Shown: positions 54,601 through 62,787, counted from the stretch's first letter. The stretch is 64,000 nucleotides of DNA from Acidobacteriota bacterium (GCA_003224085.1 QHYK01000057.1:124001-188000); one strand, 5' to 3'. Numbers and translations: made by a program. Notes: generated by a model from the sequence alone, not told the origin.

Positions 54601-55318
54601 CACCGCGTTCAACACCGCCTTCAACGACGAATCGACGCTTGCGGCTTCGCGCGGGCCCTCGGACTTTGACCGCCCGCACCGCTTGAGCGTGAGCTACCGC
54701 TACGAACTGCCGTTTTACAAGGGTGCGACCGGTTTTGGGAAAAAACTGTTGGCCGGCTGGGCACTGAGCGGCATCACCATCTTCCAGTCCGGTACGCCTT
54801 TCTCCGTGACGGATTCCGGTGCAGGCACGGCCTTCCTTGTGGCCGGCTTTACACCCGGTACACTCTCAGGAAGCCTCGGAAGCGGCAGCACGCTTGCGCG
54901 TGCGGTGACCACCGGCGACATGCATAAGCGAATCGACGGGTATTTGAACTCGAGCGCATTCTCGACGGCGCCATTACTCTATGGGCCTAGCCTGTGCAAT
55001 CCTAACCAGTCCAACACAAACATTTTGCCAAACGCGAACTATTGCACGACCGACTTCGGAAACCTGGGCAGAAATGTGTTTCGCGGGCCGCATCAGCAGA
55101 ATTGGGACTTCTCGCTCATCAAGAATTTCAAACTGACAGAGCGGCAAGCACTGCGGTTCACCGCGGACTTTTTCAATATTTGGAATCACGCCAACTTTGG
55201 TAACCCCACGGTGACGGATGTGGAAACCATCGGGGGAGCCAATAGCCAGTTCGGCAAAATCACGAGCACCGTGGGGACGCCGCGGCTGGTTCAGTTTTCG
55301 CTGCGCTATGCGTTCTAA
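51635..55318 (+). CDS. Oar-like TonB-dependent receptor with carboxypeptidase-regulatory domain
   Basis: 1227 residues: a signal peptide (about 1-25), a carboxypeptidase regulatory-like beta domain (about 30-115, GAISGTVVDTSGGSVAGADVQI), a TonB plug (about 135-245, with VKLFVNGQREDNNNYLIEGI) and a long 22-strand-type barrel ending in the outer-membrane sorting signal FSLRYAF. This is the Oar/Cna_B-like receptor type abundant in acidobacteria, thought to import large oligosaccharides or peptides. No glycoside hydrolase or SusD partner is adjacent. ATG at 51635 with a strong ribosome site. Confidence 0.93.
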   Translation: MPIVYRALSTAAFLITLSAARCAYGQGGATGAISGTVVDTSGGSVAGADVQIIDTRTETAVRKLPAGSDGSFVVPLLPPGTYSVMVNKSGFSQAKADGIEVRVTETTKVTITLKPGAVSEKVEISAQVATVDTTSATTGESLGTETVRELPLATQNYQQLLTLSAGAQSELNAAAQLGRGSVKLFVNGQREDNNNYLIEGISATDYNVAQATYVPLPNPDVIQEFKVQTSLYDASQGRNGGGNVNAILKSGTRQLHGDAYEFFRNDVLNANEYFLNRQGQPRPAVKQNIFGGSLGGPVVKENYGFFFVNYQGTRQRSGLSPGTFISTNIPYIPAADRASTTQLEADCGVPSIDPVVFALLNFKQNQFGGGAGGYLFPAPANVPAGAKLCDPANPVPFVVSRPGKYTDDQFTSNWDREFRGGTDKLSARFFFSDSESFLPFGAGDLQESLGSTLASSISSASLNFPFDTPVDARFFNLTETHLFSPALVNEFRFGFVYINDNLDNLPPVTASDLGVDRPTNNVTSSIYKFVLASSGFEIGPAPFADQHQTQNNYNFVDTVSWVKGKHVLRFGGEYTRVHLDKLFPQVFNGELFFTNTTNGNTDFQNLLLGSPQFSFGGGGVYNHEYRTNNYGFFAQDDWKIRRDLTLNLGLRTEVFGAFYDNACHIGNLNPGLANAGRFPFVYPSCVKSLSLAGLTGSANRTTLDNNYSTGLGPRIGLAYDVFGHHTTTIRSGYGIYYVREDVGNVDQLSFQTPFLPVAFGGGPPNCLGLFFSETPPPATGPLSGCPNPNPNGLPRAGTLDPTFVPCLSVLTGFVDSSGNPTSDTSQNAVYGPTAGSTCPGPLLSTNIFGLQVPRHFVVPNTQQWNLTVQRSLGKQWVLEVGYVGTHAVHLRETRDNLQSLRASAANSVKVNSPFCNPNPCVITTNTLGNAVARSRAQGINGYGGFQLFADDAYSHYHSLQTTLSRRWVAGYFQAAYTFSKSTDATSSGNTAFNTAFNDESTLAASRGPSDFDRPHRLSVSYRYELPFYKGATGFGKKLLAGWALSGITIFQSGTPFSVTDSGAGTAFLVAGFTPGTLSGSLGSGSTLARAVTTGDMHKRIDGYLNSSAFSTAPLLYGPSLCNPNQSNTNILPNANYCTTDFGNLGRNVFRGPHQQNWDFSLIKNFKLTERQALRFTADFFNIWNHANFGNPTVTDVETIGGANSQFGKITSTVGTPRLVQFSLRYAF

Positions 55319-55451
55319 GGGCGGCAAAACCAAATTGCCTTTCTGCTAAGGGGTAAATGCGGCTGCGGCTGCTGGAGTTTCCATGAGCGGGAACCGGCTC
55401 TGGGCCTTGCGGCCGCCCGAGCAGTGCTACCATCGTTTCCGGATACCACCG

Positions 55452-56636
55452 ATGACCCGCATCGCATCGCGCGTTTCGCAATTGAACGGAGAAGGCGCGC
55501 TGGCCGTGTACTCGCGGGCGAAGGAGCTTGAACGTCTTGGGCGCTCGATCATTCATCTGGAGCTGGGGGAGCCGGATTTTCATCCCGCCGCGCCCATCGT
55601 GGATGCCGTGCGGGCGGCGGTGGCGGCTGGGCGCGACCGCTATTGCGCCACCCGCGGCCTGCCCGCGTTGCGCGAAGCCATCGCCGGTTACTTGAAGCGC
55701 ACGCGACGGCTCGACGTCGCGGCGGAACAAGTGCTTGTCGCGCCCGGCTGCAAGATGGCGCTTTCTCTGGCGATGATGGCGCTCATCGAGCCGGGTGACG
55801 AAGTGCTGTATCCCGATCCGGGCTTTCCGATATATCCGTCTTTCACGCGCGGCCTCGGCGCGAAGGCCGTGCCTTTCCTTTTGCAAGAGGAAAACCGCTT
55901 TCAACCGGATTTGGAGGAGATCTCGAGAAAGATCACGCCGCGCACCAGCATGATCATTTACAATTCTCCGAATAATCCGACAGGCACGGTTTTTGCTTTG
56001 CGCGCGCTCGAGAGGATCGCCGAGCTCGCCGGGAAACACGATTTGTGGGTTGTCTCGGACGAGATTTATGCGCGCATTCTGTTTGGCGGCGAGTACAAAT
56101 CCATCTGGGCGCTTCCCGGCATGGCCGAGCGCACCGTGATTATTGACGGCTTCTCGAAGAGTTTTGCGATGACCGGCTGGCGGCTAGGATACGCGATCGC
56201 GCCCGTGCCCCTGATCGATGCGATGGATTTGCTGGTGCTGAACACGTTTACTTGCGCCGCGGAATTTACGCAAGTGGCCGCGATCGAAGCGCTGCGCGAC
56301 ACCGCCGGGGCGGTGGATGCAATGGTCGAGGAATACCGCAAGCGGCGCGAGCTGTTCGTCGCGGGGCTGAATCGAATCCCGGGCTTCCGCTGCCAGGCGC
56401 CGCAGGGCGCGTTCTATGCATGGGTCAATATCCAAGACACCGGGCTCTCCGCCGAGGAAGTGCAAGCTATTTTGCTCGAAGAAGGAGGCGTGGCGGGAAT
56501 TGCCGGAGCGGCGTTTGGCCCGGGCGGGAAAAATTATCTGCGCTTTTCGCTGGCCAGCGCGCGGAACTTGCTCGAAGATGCGCTCGAACGCACGCAGCGG
56601 GTTTCCATGCACTGGCGAGCCGCGGTTTCGCGATGA
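55452..56636 (+). CDS. PLP-dependent aminotransferase, class I/II
   Basis: 394 residues of the fold type I AspC/AlaT-like group. The pyridoxal-binding lysine is K236 in DGFSKSFAMTGWRLGY; NSPNNPTG, SDEIYA and the late LRFSLASAR arginine region are intact. Preferred amino donor cannot be told. ATG at 55452 puts family similarity at the N-terminus; an ATG at 55383 would add 23 unlike residues. Its stop overlaps the amidohydrolase start (ATGATGA), so the operon is aminotransferase-amidohydrolase-cupin. Confidence 0.9.
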   Translation: MTRIASRVSQLNGEGALAVYSRAKELERLGRSIIHLELGEPDFHPAAPIVDAVRAAVAAGRDRYCATRGLPALREAIAGYLKRTRRLDVAAEQVLVAPGCKMALSLAMMALIEPGDEVLYPDPGFPIYPSFTRGLGAKAVPFLLQEENRFQPDLEEISRKITPRTSMIIYNSPNNPTGTVFALRALERIAELAGKHDLWVVSDEIYARILFGGEYKSIWALPGMAERTVIIDGFSKSFAMTGWRLGYAIAPVPLIDAMDLLVLNTFTCAAEFTQVAAIEALRDTAGAVDAMVEEYRKRRELFVAGLNRIPGFRCQAPQGAFYAWVNIQDTGLSAEEVQAILLEEGGVAGIAGAAFGPGGKNYLRFSLASARNLLEDALERTQRVSMHWRAAVSR

Positions 56637-57994
56637 TGCCGAGGAAAAAATGCATTCGCATGGCCGTGCTTTCCTTCGCGGCTCTGTTCGCTTCAACGGC
56701 CGCCCACGCGCAGGCCGAACCGTTTCCCCTTGGCGACGTGCAAAAGATTTACGAGCGGCTGCTCCAGCAGATTGATCGCATCCCCATCTACGACAATCAT
56801 TCGCACGCTACCTTTCCCGACGATTCCGACATGGACGCGCAGGCCGCTCCACCCGATGAAAGTTCCGTGATTCGCTTGCGCGACGACAATCCGGAATTCG
56901 TGGCCGCCGCCAAAGCGCTTTTCAACTATCCCTACGATGATTTCAAGCCGGAGCACGCCAAGTGGCTCATCGACAAAAAAAAGGCCGCCGAAGCTTCCGG
57001 GAGCACCGCGTATTGGGACAGCATTCTGGACAAGCTGAATATAGAAACCTGCCTCGCCAATCGCGTTGCGCTCGCGCCCTATCTGAATCCCAAACGTTTT
57101 CACTGGGTTTTCTTCGTCGATTCTTTCCTGTTTCCCTTCGACAACCGCGATCAGACGGGCAAGAATCCCGATATGGGCGTCTACATCCCGCTGCAGGAAA
57201 AAGTACTGCATCGGTACATGAAACAAGAACAGCTGAGCGGTTTGCCCTCCGATCTTGCCGGATACGAGAATTTCGTTCGCCAAACGGTAGCCGACAACAA
57301 GAACCGAGGCGGCGTGGCCATGAAGTTCGAAGCCGCCTACTTCCGGTCTCTCTACTTTGGCGATCCCCCGCGGGCCGCTGCCGAAGCAATTTACGCGAAA
57401 TTCCGCAACGGAGGCGTGCCTTCCGAGGAGGAGTACCGCAGGTTTCAGGATTACGTTTTTCGCGTGTTGATCGATCAGGCGGGCAAATTGAATTTGTCCG
57501 TGCATTTTCACAGCGCCGTGGGCATCGGCGATTACTTCAGCTTGAACAACGGAAATCCTTTGAACCTTGAAAACGTGTTGCGTGACCCGCGCTACAAGAA
57601 CGTGAAGTTCGTGCTGATTCACGGGGGCTATCCCCATACGTTGGAAATGATCTGGATGACCGCAGCAAAAAACGTGTACACGGATTCGTCTCTGATGGGC
57701 TATTACGTTTATCCCTCCGAGCTCAAAAACATCCTTAAACAGTGGATTTCTCTTTATCCCGAAAGAATGATGTTCGGCTCCGACGCTTTCCCTTTTAATG
57801 ATGCCGTCGGCGCGGAAGAAACTTTTTGGCTGGCAGCGCGATCGGCGCGTACCGCGATCGCCCGAGCGCTCGCCGAGTTGGTCGCCGAAGGCGCGTTCAC
57901 GGAAGCAAGGGCTCTGGAACTCGCGCGCATGTACCTGCACGACAACGCCGCAAAACTCTATGGAGACGCGAAATGGGCAGCTCAGCACAACTGA
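56633..57994 (+). CDS. Exported amidohydrolase (amidohydrolase_2 type)
   Basis: 453 residues with a signal peptide (about 1-27, VLSFAALFASTAAHAQA). The TIM-barrel metallohydrolase core has the HxH motif H56/H58 in IYDNHSHATF, further metal residues in SVHFHSAVG and VKFVLIHGGYP, and the conserved aspartate of MMFGSDAFPF. Members include decarboxylases and lactonases; the exported location is unusual for those. The ATG at 56633 is coupled to the aminotransferase stop. Its 3' end overlaps the cupin start by 22 bp. Confidence 0.85.
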   Translation: MMPRKKCIRMAVLSFAALFASTAAHAQAEPFPLGDVQKIYERLLQQIDRIPIYDNHSHATFPDDSDMDAQAAPPDESSVIRLRDDNPEFVAAAKALFNYPYDDFKPEHAKWLIDKKKAAEASGSTAYWDSILDKLNIETCLANRVALAPYLNPKRFHWVFFVDSFLFPFDNRDQTGKNPDMGVYIPLQEKVLHRYMKQEQLSGLPSDLAGYENFVRQTVADNKNRGGVAMKFEAAYFRSLYFGDPPRAAAEAIYAKFRNGGVPSEEEYRRFQDYVFRVLIDQAGKLNLSVHFHSAVGIGDYFSLNNGNPLNLENVLRDPRYKNVKFVLIHGGYPHTLEMIWMTAAKNVYTDSSLMGYYVYPSELKNILKQWISLYPERMMFGSDAFPFNDAVGAEETFWLAARSARTAIARALAELVAEGAFTEARALELARMYLHDNAAKLYGDAKWAAQHN

Positions 57995-58344
57995 AATATA
58001 TCCCCTGGAAAAGCGTGGAACATGAGGAGTTGAGTCCGCTTATCGGCCGCGAAATGGTAGTTGGCGACAAAATCATGCTCGCCCGCGTATTTCTCAAGAA
58101 GGGCGCGCATGTCCCCCTGCATCATCACCACAATGAGCAGGTCACTTACATCCTCGAAGGCGCACTGAAGTTTGCCATCGGCGGCAAGGAGATTGTTGTG
58201 CGTGCGGGGGAAGTGTTATGCATCCCCTCGAACATGCCGCATGAAGCCTGGGCCATCGAAGACACCCTTGACCTCGACATCTTCGACCCTCCACGAGAGG
58301 ACTGGCTGAGTAAGAACGACACCTATTTGCGCCGCGGCCGCTAA
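57973..58344 (+). CDS. Single-domain cupin protein
   Basis: 123 residues forming one cupin barrel. Motif 1 is GAHVPLHHHHNEQVTYILEG, with histidines 50-53 and E55; motif 2 is GEVLCIPSNMPHEAW, with H90. All metal ligands are present, so it probably binds iron, manganese or nickel. Cupins of this size include isomerases, dioxygenases and storage-like binding proteins. ATG at 57973 follows GGAG and lies inside the end of the amidohydrolase gene. The arrangement suggests that the three products handle one metabolite. Confidence 0.9.
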   Translation: MGSSAQLKYIPWKSVEHEELSPLIGREMVVGDKIMLARVFLKKGAHVPLHHHHNEQVTYILEGALKFAIGGKEIVVRAGEVLCIPSNMPHEAWAIEDTLDLDIFDPPREDWLSKNDTYLRRGR

Positions 58345-58659
58345 GGTCTCCGCCCCCAAAGAGGCCAGGAAACTCCTCAGTCGGCCTCAGTACTACTTGA
58401 TCTTACTAACGGATTAATGCAGTCTCCAACGGATTGTGCTCCCTCTCGAAACAGTCTCTAATAGGCCCTGGCTCATTATGGTGGCTTCTCCGATGGGAAG
58501 CGCCAAAAACAAGACGGACGCCACACTTTAACGAACTGTCCACGCACGAGCCCAGACGCCCTGAACTGACTCTCCAGCAAGGCCCGCGCCCCAAACCAGC
58601 CCGGTGCGGCGCAACATCGTCTGCCTTGGTCAGAAACAGCTTGCGCGGCATGTGACGGT
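58345..58659. other. 315-bp gap between cupin and PilZ genes
   Basis: No gene or clear terminator. AACGGATT occurs twice within 30 bp (about 58408 and 58429). No promoter of good quality was seen for the PilZ gene. Confidence 0.4.
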
Positions 58660-58992
58660 ATGCATTTTGACAAGAACCTAACCGGAAGAACGGAAAAAAG
58701 ACTACCCATCATGGTGGTGGTGCGCCTCTCGGCCTTGGAACCGGGGGGCGGGGAAGTAGAGGAAAAAACCTACACCGATAATCTGAGCTCTCGCGGGGTT
58801 CGCGTGTGCTCCGCTCATCGCTGGCAACCGGGGGACATTGTGCAAGTTGCTCCCGTAGATCAGGGGCCGCCCATGGACGGCGAGGTCGTCTACTGCGAGA
58901 GGTTTGACAAGTCCCGTTTTTTTGTGGGCCTCAAGTTCCCTCGCGGACGCGCTCCCTGGCGCATCCTGCAACGCTATGAAGGCGCTTCTTGA
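58660..58992 (+). CDS. Stand-alone PilZ-domain protein
   Basis: 110 residues consisting of one PilZ barrel. The c-di-GMP motifs are R10-TEK-R14 and N41-L-S-S-R-G46, both complete, so ligand binding is likely. PilZ proteins of this kind act as adaptors for motility or polysaccharide secretion. ATG at 58660, no clear ribosome site. No partner gene is adjacent. Confidence 0.88.
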   Translation: MHFDKNLTGRTEKRLPIMVVVRLSALEPGGGEVEEKTYTDNLSSRGVRVCSAHRWQPGDIVQVAPVDQGPPMDGEVVYCERFDKSRFFVGLKFPRGRAPWRILQRYEGAS

Positions 58993-59485
58993 AGATTCCA
59001 GCACACCCCTGCGGTGAAAGCAGAATTCCCGAACCAAGGTCTGGGCCTACATGCGGATGGCGTGAACTGAAAACGCGCTCCCCTCGGTAAGGCTTCCTCC
59101 AGGCGGCTTCTCCTTTTTTGGTTTTGGCCTTCGCAAAGGAAAGGGCGCGGACAAACGCTCCGGTGTTGTTTACCGTAGCGGCGTGGCTGACGCTGGTGGG
59201 GGGGCAGCCCTCGGAGAGGCGAATGAGGAAGGGGTTGGGGGTGTCGGCATTCTTGCTGCTTGACATGGTCAGCGAGTCGAAAGCGCAAGACAACGTAGCG
59301 AAGCCGGTATTCGATTTGGACAACGCCGCTCCGGATTTCTCTTCGACTTCGGCGGCGAAAGCAACTCTTCCCCATTTTCTTGCTGTGGCTGACTCTCTTG
59401 CGCAACCAAGCACTCCTTCAGCGCCAGCTTTCCAATTTTCAATTCCAACGAATTCGGAGTAAAGACTACGGCTAGACAACATGGC
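58993..59485. other. Stretch open on both strands, gene status unclear
   Basis: Frames 59118-59462 (plus, 114 codons) and 58931-59482 (minus, 183 codons) overlap. The plus frame has a hydrophobic start (VLFTVAAWLTLVGG) but no good ribosome site; the minus frame is Ser/Arg-rich with no known motif. Neither matches a family that I know. It may hold a small unannotated gene, a decayed gene or a repeat element. Confidence 0.35.
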
Positions 59486-61180
59486 TCACGGCGTGCGCAA
59501 AACTGTTCCGTAGAACACGCCTTTTCCTCCCTGCAGACTGCGCCCGTAGGAAAACACCACATTCACGCCCCCCAGGATGCGCACCTTGCATTGCAAGCCG
59601 GAATCCCACAGCCAGCCCCGCGAGCCGAAAAACCCCGAGGAATCCGCGATAGCGCCATGGTCGAGGAATGGTCCGAGCTTCACAGCGAAAAAACCATTCC
59701 CGTAAACATTCTTATCCATCTCCCCGTTCGCAAGGAAATATCGCCGCCCGAGCGGCGCAGCTCCCTTCCTGCCGTTCATCGCTCCGGCATGGCCGCGTAG
59801 CCACAGATCATTGTCGCGCTCCACTCCGAGTTGGAAAAGCTCATCGAGAGACGCTTTGCCAGCGGTTGCGCCTGCGCGAATCTGCCCTCGGATCTCGAAG
59901 TCATCTCCTCTCGCGCGAGGGAACCAGTGCGCGTCAAGCGATCCCCGGAAAGTCGCGAAGGGCCCGAGCGCGTTTGCAAACTCGCGGCCCGCCCTGGCCT
60001 CGATCGAAGAATCGAGCCTGAAGCGGCGCTCGGGAACGCGCAACAAAGTACGCTGAACGCCCACCCAGCCTGCAAGCGAACTCCCTCTGCTCGAAACCCC
60101 GCGCACCGCAGGCGAAAGTCCCCTGTTAACATTTCGAATATTGCGATTGGCAGCCTCTGCGCCGGCGCTCCAGCTCCAAAGCCCATTTACAACATCGCGA
60201 AATTCGGTGCCAGCGGCGATCCGGCGGAGGTTCACGTCCGTGAGCGGTGTCACGGCGCCGAAAAAAGTTTGCGACAGATTCCAATTCTCATTCCGCGCAT
60301 CGGCAAAAATACGTAAACGCAAGCTGGGATCGCCGTAAACCGGCAGGGAAGCCGCAACCAAGACACGGCGCTTCTGCGCGTCCCACCGCACAAGCGAGGT
60401 CAGATTCACAGCGCGGTGGCCCAAATTATAGAGTTCCGGATAGACGGTTGTATAAGGCAGGCCGCTCAAAAGAGAAATGACCCCTTCGACTTTCGAATCG
60501 CCCCAGAGATTCCTCTCCGCCAGCCGTACGGTAAGGTCATAGTTTCCGGATTCCGCAGCCGTGAGTTCCATCCGCCGGCTGGTGAAAATGCCCAGATTGT
60601 CCAGGCGCGACTCTGCGGTGTGCAGCGCGTCCGTGGTCAAAACTTGCGGGGCGTTGAAACCCAGGGCGCGGTTTCGCAGCGGCTCCGACACTTGCGGCGA
60701 GGGCGAGAAACTGACGCTTCGCAAGCGAGGCCTCTGCTGGCGATTCCAATACTTAACGGCCGCTTCGAGGTTTCCTTCGAGAAAGTAGATGGTAGCGAGA
60801 AACTCGTGCGTGTAGGCGTCGCGCGGGTTCAGCCGCAGCGCCCTTTGCAGGTTTTTCTTGGCGAGAGGGAAATCTTTCTGTTTGTAGGCGATGCCCGCCA
60901 GTTCCACCGGAAACCGCGAGTCGCGCGGTGACTTTCGCGCGCCGGTTTCGAATGCCAGGGTTGCCTGCTCCCATTTTTTCAGGCGTGCAAGGGCGAGCCC
61001 TCGCAGAAAATCCAACTCCGCGGATTGACCCGCGGGCCCTTGGGAAAGCTGGGCCGCCTCATCCCAATGTCCGGCCTCGAATGCACTTTGCGCAGCCGCG
61101 AGCCGCGCTTGCTCGGCGGCGCGATCTTGGCCGAAACCTGGAAGGGCAAGAAAAAATAGGGCGAGGACAAAGCGATTCAC
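59486..61180 (-). CDS. TPR-POTRA-Omp85 outer-membrane protein
   Basis: 564 residues: a signal peptide (about 1-18), a TPR region (about 22-150, e.g. ALARLKKWEQATLAFETGARKSP), a POTRA-like domain (about 178-225, LTTDALHTAESRLDNLGIFTSRR ... YDLTVRLAERN) and a C-terminal Omp85-type barrel (about 230-564). The Omp85 loop-6 signature appears as LDELFQLGVERDNDLWLRGH, with LRGH (461-464) in place of VRGF, and the chain ends in strands with terminal aromatic residues. GTG at 61180 is chosen because it overlaps the C39 peptidase stop (GTGA), follows GGAAAAGG and yields a signal peptide; the frame continues far upstream as antisense-like overlap. The fold assignment is from visible motifs, not a search. 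Confidence 0.78.
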   Translation of the reverse strand: MNRFVLALFFLALPGFGQDRAAEQARLAAAQSAFEAGHWDEAAQLSQGPAGQSAELDFLRGLALARLKKWEQATLAFETGARKSPRDSRFPVELAGIAYKQKDFPLAKKNLQRALRLNPRDAYTHEFLATIYFLEGNLEAAVKYWNRQQRPRLRSVSFSPSPQVSEPLRNRALGFNAPQVLTTDALHTAESRLDNLGIFTSRRMELTAAESGNYDLTVRLAERNLWGDSKVEGVISLLSGLPYTTVYPELYNLGHRAVNLTSLVRWDAQKRRVLVAASLPVYGDPSLRLRIFADARNENWNLSQTFFGAVTPLTDVNLRRIAAGTEFRDVVNGLWSWSAGAEAANRNIRNVNRGLSPAVRGVSSRGSSLAGWVGVQRTLLRVPERRFRLDSSIEARAGREFANALGPFATFRGSLDAHWFPRARGDDFEIRGQIRAGATAGKASLDELFQLGVERDNDLWLRGHAGAMNGRKGAAPLGRRYFLANGEMDKNVYGNGFFAVKLGPFLDHGAIADSSGFFGSRGWLWDSGLQCKVRILGGVNVVFSYGRSLQGGKGVFYGTVLRTP

Positions 61181-61704
61181 GAGGCCTTTTCCGGGACCGC
61201 TAGCACCATCCAATTGCGGCTGGACCGCCATTGTCTTTCGAAGAGTGCGCGCTCTACGCGGAGAAGCTTGCCACGAGCGGGGTCGTGGATAAAAACCGCT
61301 TCGTGTTGCCAGTCGATCCCGGCGACCACCACGTAATGGAGCGGGGCACTGGAACTGCCGGGCTGGAGGCTTACAATCAGCGGCCTCCCCTGCCTCAGAT
61401 GCTCCTGAAGGTCTCTCCAACTTCCGTCCATCGAGAAAACCTGAAAGCCGGAAGATTTCAAATACTTCACCAGGTCGAAAGCGAAAATGCCGCGCGCCTT
61501 GCGCGAATAAAGCTGCTTTTGAATGGCCGCAGCGTCCACCCGCTGGGAGTCCAGCCGAACGCCATGCTCCTTCCAATACTGCAAGACCATGGAGATTGCC
61601 GCAGCCCCGCAGCCGTCCTCGCTCTGTTTCACGAATGGCACGTCAAGCCAGACTCCCGCACTGTCCTGAGGCGCGGGTTGCACCGCGCACCCCAGGAACA
61701 GCAT
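61177..61704 (-). CDS. C39-type cysteine peptidase lipoprotein (PA2778-like)
   Basis: 175 residues. Catalytic residues of the C39/papain-like fold are all present: Q27, C32 in EDGCGAAAISMV, H123 in PLHYVVVAG and D141 in HDPARG. The N-terminus MLFLGC carries a lipobox-like Cys6, but the signal is very short; in the same frame just upstream the codons read ESFLTRRKRATFGFIL, a perfect basic-hydrophobic signal start, yet no ATG, GTG or TTG precedes it. A non-standard start or a longer gene is possible. It pairs with the PA2779-like gene upstream and overlaps the Omp85 gene downstream by four bases. Confidence 0.85.
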   Translation of the reverse strand: MLFLGCAVQPAPQDSAGVWLDVPFVKQSEDGCGAAAISMVLQYWKEHGVRLDSQRVDAAAIQKQLYSRKARGIFAFDLVKYLKSSGFQVFSMDGSWRDLQEHLRQGRPLIVSLQPGSSSAPLHYVVVAGIDWQHEAVFIHDPARGKLLRVERALFERQWRSSRNWMVLAVPEKAS

Positions 61705-61765
61705 CAGGATGAAACCGAAAGTGGCTCGTTTCCGCCGCGTAAGGAAAGACTCCGCGGTTCTGGAG

Positions 61766-62170
61766 TTACCGCAGCGCTAGCGCCAGGACAATGATGCCCA
61801 GGGCGATCACAATGATCCAAAGCAGGTCGCGGTCGGAAATGCGTCCCGCGGCAAAATCCGCTTGCGCTTGCCGGGAACGCTCCGCCAGCTTGGCGAGGTC
61901 TTCGTCGCTCAATTGGCCGATGGCCTTGTCCACCTTTTGGTAATCGAGCTTGCCGGATTTCAGCGCTTTTTGGCCCTGGTCGGTGGAAAGCAAGGTTCGT
62001 ACGGCTTCTTCGTTCGCTCGCCGGGTCTGCGAAAAACGCGCCGCGTCTTTGCTCAAGTCGCTCAGAGAAATGACGTGCGGCCGGTCCTGCGCCCGCGCCG
62101 GAAACGCCGTGGCTACGAACAGTACGGCGAGCCCTAGCAGACACGCTTTCCACTTGAGGCGAGAATGCAT
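61766..62170 (-). CDS. PA2779-family-like membrane protein
   Basis: 134 residues: a signal peptide (about 1-28, ending PARAQ), a helical middle with VRTLLSTDQGQKALKSGKLDYQKVDKAIGQLSDEDLAKLAERS and one C-terminal membrane helix (about 115-133). In pseudomonads a protein of this shape (PA2779) is encoded next to a C39 peptidase (PA2778); the same order is seen here. Its function is unknown. The ATG at 62170 follows AGGAGGA. 61 bp separate it from the peptidase gene. Confidence 0.72.
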   Translation of the reverse strand: MHSRLKWKACLLGLAVLFVATAFPARAQDRPHVISLSDLSKDAARFSQTRRANEEAVRTLLSTDQGQKALKSGKLDYQKVDKAIGQLSDEDLAKLAERSRQAQADFAAGRISDRDLLWIIVIALGIIVLALALR

Positions 62171-62295
62171 TCTTCCTCCTAATGCTGGCTGGGGCAGGAT
62201 TAGTTTACGAAGTGCCGGACGCCGTTGACAAGAAACTTCTGTTTACGCGCCCGGAAATCCAAACCACTTTCGTCGCTTCCCAAACAACGGTCTGG

Positions 62296-62787
62296 TTATT
62301 TTGCCGGAAGCAACTGCTGGTACTTGGCGGCATCCACGGACTTCCATTCACCCTTCCTGATTCCTTCGCGAATCTGCTTGGCCGTTTTGCCTTTGCGAAC
62401 CTGTTCGTAGCTGTAGAAGTCTTCGTAGATGCAGGTGCCGCAGCCTGAACCGTGCTCGCTGGCGAAACAATCAAACAAGCTGGTGTGCCCCTTGCTGCGG
62501 TCACAATGGCAATAGCAAGGCTGCTGGTAGAGCGTCTTCTTGATCTTCGCAGCAATGGCGTACGCGTTTTTCACCATGGGTTGGCTGAACAGGTCCGGGT
62601 TCATGGTTTCCGGCAGTCCACCTTTGGGAGCTTGCGCGTGATAGGCCGGAACGTCGTTATCGGCCCCTTCCTCGGTTGAGCTTCCCTGTTGGGATGACCC
62701 GGAAGCCGCCGGCAGAGGAACGAAGGTGAACGCCAGCGCCGCACCAAAGAGAATCATCGCGCTTCCCACTCTCGCAACTCCGCTCAT
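62296..62787 (-). CDS. Exported PCYCGC-motif protein
   Basis: 163 residues with a signal peptide (about 1-29) and the cysteine-rich signature PCYCHCDRSKGHTSLFDCF ... GCGTCIYE (about 90-122), seven cysteines that match the PCYCGC-motif lipoprotein family. No lipobox cysteine is seen, so this one is probably soluble in the periplasm. The motif is thought to bind metal, but no function is established. ATG at 62787. It is upstream of the PA2779-like gene by 125 bp on the same strand. Confidence 0.82.
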   Translation of the reverse strand: MSGVARVGSAMILFGAALAFTFVPLPAASGSSQQGSSTEEGADNDVPAYHAQAPKGGLPETMNPDLFSQPMVKNAYAIAAKIKKTLYQQPCYCHCDRSKGHTSLFDCFASEHGSGCGTCIYEDFYSYEQVRKGKTAKQIREGIRKGEWKSVDAAKYQQLLPAK

